A stretch of DNA of 45,953 nt from Candidatus Cloacimonadota bacterium (GTDB taxonomy: Bacteria; Cloacimonadota; Cloacimonadia; Cloacimonadales; JAFGVF01): NCBI GenBank assembly GCA_016838885.1, contig JAEKNW010000236.1, positions 1-45,953 on the forward strand. The letters run 5' to 3'. Each line of letters starts with the position of its first letter. Position 1 is the first letter of the stretch. Below, one piece after another: positions 44,398-45,953 of this stretch. Both the position numbers and the translations under genes were made by a program. A model generated the notes under the pieces. The model did not search any database and was not told where the DNA came from. It worked only from the letters and a program-made list of their open reading frames with translations.

Positions 44398-45516
44398 TTA
44401 AAAATCCTCATTATCTAAATCATCGAAAGCCATACTTGCTCTCAATCTTGAATACAAAATATCATCACTTTTTAAAACTTCAATCAAGGCATTCTGTATT
44501 GACTTCTTATTTACAGAGTATTGAGCATAAGTTTTGTAGTTATTCTCACCAATCTGGATAGTCTTCAGATGCTCTTTAGTCAAAGGAAAATTAATCCTAT
44601 TTACTTCTTGAGAAATTTTATTCTTAAGTTCGGCAAATTGGATTTCATCATATTCAGAAGCTGCTCTGTATTTTTCTGCTTCAGCTCTAGCAAAATTATT
44701 AGCAGCTTTCAGCTTATTACTCTCACACAAAGCTATTGCTTTTTCTTCAGCTTGCTTTGTAGAAGTGCCTGTAGCTGTCTGATTTACCATCACTTTTAAA
44801 TTGTTATATGATACCTTAAACCAAGCAGGGATGACATCTTGGTCATATTTTACTTCAGTTTTCTTAGGCTCTTCTTGCTTGATAGCTTTTTGTTCAACTA
44901 TCTCTTGAAGAACAGGGACTTCTAATCCGGCAATTTTTAACATATACCTGTAAGTATCAGAATTTGCAAAAGCCGAAGCCATTGGCTTACTTTTTTGATA
45001 TTGATTAACGAATTCTTTCTGAATTTCCGCTACCGGCAATCCAACAGCTACAAAACAGCGAAATTCACTTTCATTCTTGGAAACATATTCTGTCTCCAGT
45101 CTCTTCAAATAACGAGAATAATCTTTTTTATAAATTACACCGTTCTTAGTAGTGATTGAATTTGATTTAAATTTATCTTGAGAATTACTCTCTTTTATGA
45201 CTAACTCTGCTAAATTAACTACATATTTCTTATTAATACTTAAAAACTTGCTTTGAGCTGAAGTAATTGCTTCAAGCTTAATCTTTTCTTGATCTGAACC
45301 ATCGGAATAAGCATAAGAATAAAGATAGTCTGTATTATCTAAAGTCTCCCACCAAGCTGGTCTAAGACTATCATCAAAAGTCAAGTTTCCCTCAATTTCT
45401 ACTCCAGAAGCAGAGGCTTCTTCAAGCTTGTTTTCTAACTTAACCTCTTTTTGGCAACCAATTATGAGTAATCCTATTATGACAAAATAAAATGCTAAAA
45501 TTATCTTTCTAAACAT
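44398..45516 (-). CDS. LPP20-like lipoprotein with two related modules
   Basis: 372 aa. The signal peptide ends at lipobox LIIGC (C21), so it is a lipoprotein. Two segments share a PAWW/PAWF start (RPAWWETLDN about residue 53; DVIPAWFKVSYNN about residue 235), a loop with A/T-rich small residues, and an alanine-rich helix (KIKLEAITSAQSKF; QAEEKAIALCESNKLKAAN). This is the layout of LPP20-type lipoproteins, repeated twice. The second module ends in a long helix and a charged acidic tail. It is the first gene of the mutL operon (25 bases upstream of mutL); no link to repair is implied. GGAG lies six bases before the ATG. Confidence 0.8.
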   Translation of the reverse strand: MFRKIILAFYFVIIGLLIIGCQKEVKLENKLEEASASGVEIEGNLTFDDSLRPAWWETLDNTDYLYSYAYSDGSDQEKIKLEAITSAQSKFLSINKKYVVNLAELVIKESNSQDKFKSNSITTKNGVIYKKDYSRYLKRLETEYVSKNESEFRCFVAVGLPVAEIQKEFVNQYQKSKPMASAFANSDTYRYMLKIAGLEVPVLQEIVEQKAIKQEEPKKTEVKYDQDVIPAWFKVSYNNLKVMVNQTATGTSTKQAEEKAIALCESNKLKAANNFARAEAEKYRAASEYDEIQFAELKNKISQEVNRINFPLTKEHLKTIQIGENNYKTYAQYSVNKKSIQNALIEVLKSDDILYSRLRASMAFDDLDNEDF

Positions 45517-45779
45517 TCTTTACTCCTATGTTTTTTTTCTTTTAACAAAATTATATGCTTATGATAAGTCAAGAAAAATTATTCTTGGTGGGCTTTGATT
45601 AACCCGGAGACTCTTCAACCATCAAGCCACCTTCCCTAATAGTTTATCCTTAAAGAAGTCGATAATATTGCACATCGTCATGTTTTCTTGACATTTTATA
45701 ATGATTGTTTATTGTTAACAAAGCCTCTTCTGTCGGACGGTCGAGATTCTCTCCGCCTCAAGCTGTAAGCTTGTTAGTA
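45517..45779. other. Non-coding stretch before repeat copy J
   Basis: No gene seen. It holds the promoter region of the lipoprotein gene and, at 45727-45773, a short GC-richer segment. That segment has a perfect six-bp hairpin, CAAGCT-GTA-AGCTTG, at 45759-45773 and no T tract. Its composition differs from the rest of the window, but I see no further structure. Confidence 0.4.
45550..45572 (-). promoter_or_regulatory. Possible promoter of the lipoprotein-mutL operon
   Basis: On the minus strand TATAAT (complement of 45550-45555) lies 34-39 nt upstream of the start codon. TTGACT (complement of 45567-45572) is only 11 bases ahead of it, which is too close for a standard pair, so only the -10 is trusted. 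Confidence 0.3.
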
Positions 45780-45949
45780 TTAAACCCGAATGGTGCAGTA
45801 GAGCTTTAGAGAAGAGTGCAGATTCTTTTAGCAAAATAACTTACAGAATTTGAGGGCATATAATATATATATTCCTGAAAATTATGGAAGTTACTTTTGC
45901 AAAAGAATATAGTGCTATTCTCAAAGATCTACTGCATTATTTGGGTTAA
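45780..45949 (-). repeat. Palindromic dispersed repeat, long type, copy J (reverse orientation)
   Basis: It begins TTAAACCCGAATGGTGCAGT, the complement of the usual right end, and finishes with the usual left arm reversed, CTACTGCATTATTTGGGTTA. It is therefore inverted relative to copies A, D, E, G and I. It is full length at about 170 bp. Confidence 0.93.
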
Positions 45950-45953
45950 ATCC

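Noticed and set aside
42517-44799. Several open frames on the plus strand opposite mutL and the lipoprotein gene
   Set aside because: They are antisense shadows of well-supported genes and have no ribosome sites or family resemblance.
45727-45773. Terminator at the hairpin CAAGCT-GTA-AGCTTG
   Set aside because: No T tract follows on either strand, and no gene ends here.

Overview
The window reads as an AT-rich chromosomal segment of a Gram-negative (diderm) bacterium. The signs are several proteins that look like outer-membrane beta-barrels, lipoproteins with lipoboxes, D-Ala-D-Ala ligase, and large secreted proteins built from GLUG, fibronectin-like and choice-of-anchor-D-like modules. This mix, with the ABC permease/M1 peptidase fusion and the FecR/CHASE2 signalling genes, suggests the FCB group and most likely Candidatus Cloacimonadota. 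That placement is inference from protein style; there is no rRNA or marker tree here.

Layout. (1) 1-1765: a TetR regulator on the minus strand, then a 0.9 kb gene-poor stretch with short palindromic repeats. (2) 1766-6963: one 1715-aa secreted GLUG-motif protein followed by a clear terminator. (3) 7093-9379, minus strand: a primase-helicase fusion of the type catalogued with TOTE conflict systems, broken by a one-base frameshift in a GGGGAAAA run. (4) 9568-15044: an accessory-looking segment in which copies of a palindromic repeat sit at every boundary. It holds a 648-aa MORN/YwqK-type repeat protein, an unrecognised 249-aa protein, a two-lobed retropepsin-like protein with a PDZ-like tail, and a 119-aa orphan flanked by repeats. 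(5) 15258-27433: transketolase overlapping a lipoprotein of the endonuclease/exonuclease/phosphatase fold; a lone receiver domain, a GNAT-fold acyltransferase and Ddl; then a tight cluster of a secreted protein, a double-FecR protein, a putative beta-barrel and a CHASE2-adenylate cyclase. (6) 27460-34142: an Ldh2-type dehydrogenase, an outer-membrane protein with calcium-binding thrombospondin-3 repeats, and two sensor kinases. (7) 34354-39827: tRNA-Pro(GGG), then an ABC ATPase, a permease-M1 aminopeptidase fusion and a small periplasmic protein, ended by a terminator. (8) 39857-45516: a DnaQ-type exonuclease converging on a minus-strand operon of LPP20-like lipoprotein, mutL, miaA and a cysteine-rich parvulin.

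The most striking non-coding feature is a dispersed family of near-complete palindromes. The long form is about 170-190 bp and the short form about 60-105 bp, with at least ten copies in 46 kb. Ends are TTAAACCC-like/GGGTTTAA-like and no transposase is present. The two arms differ from each other in the same way in every long copy, so the element is directional and MITE-like rather than a set of independent hairpins. Two copies supply the stop codons of neighbouring genes and one lies directly upstream of the ribosome-binding site of the MORN gene.
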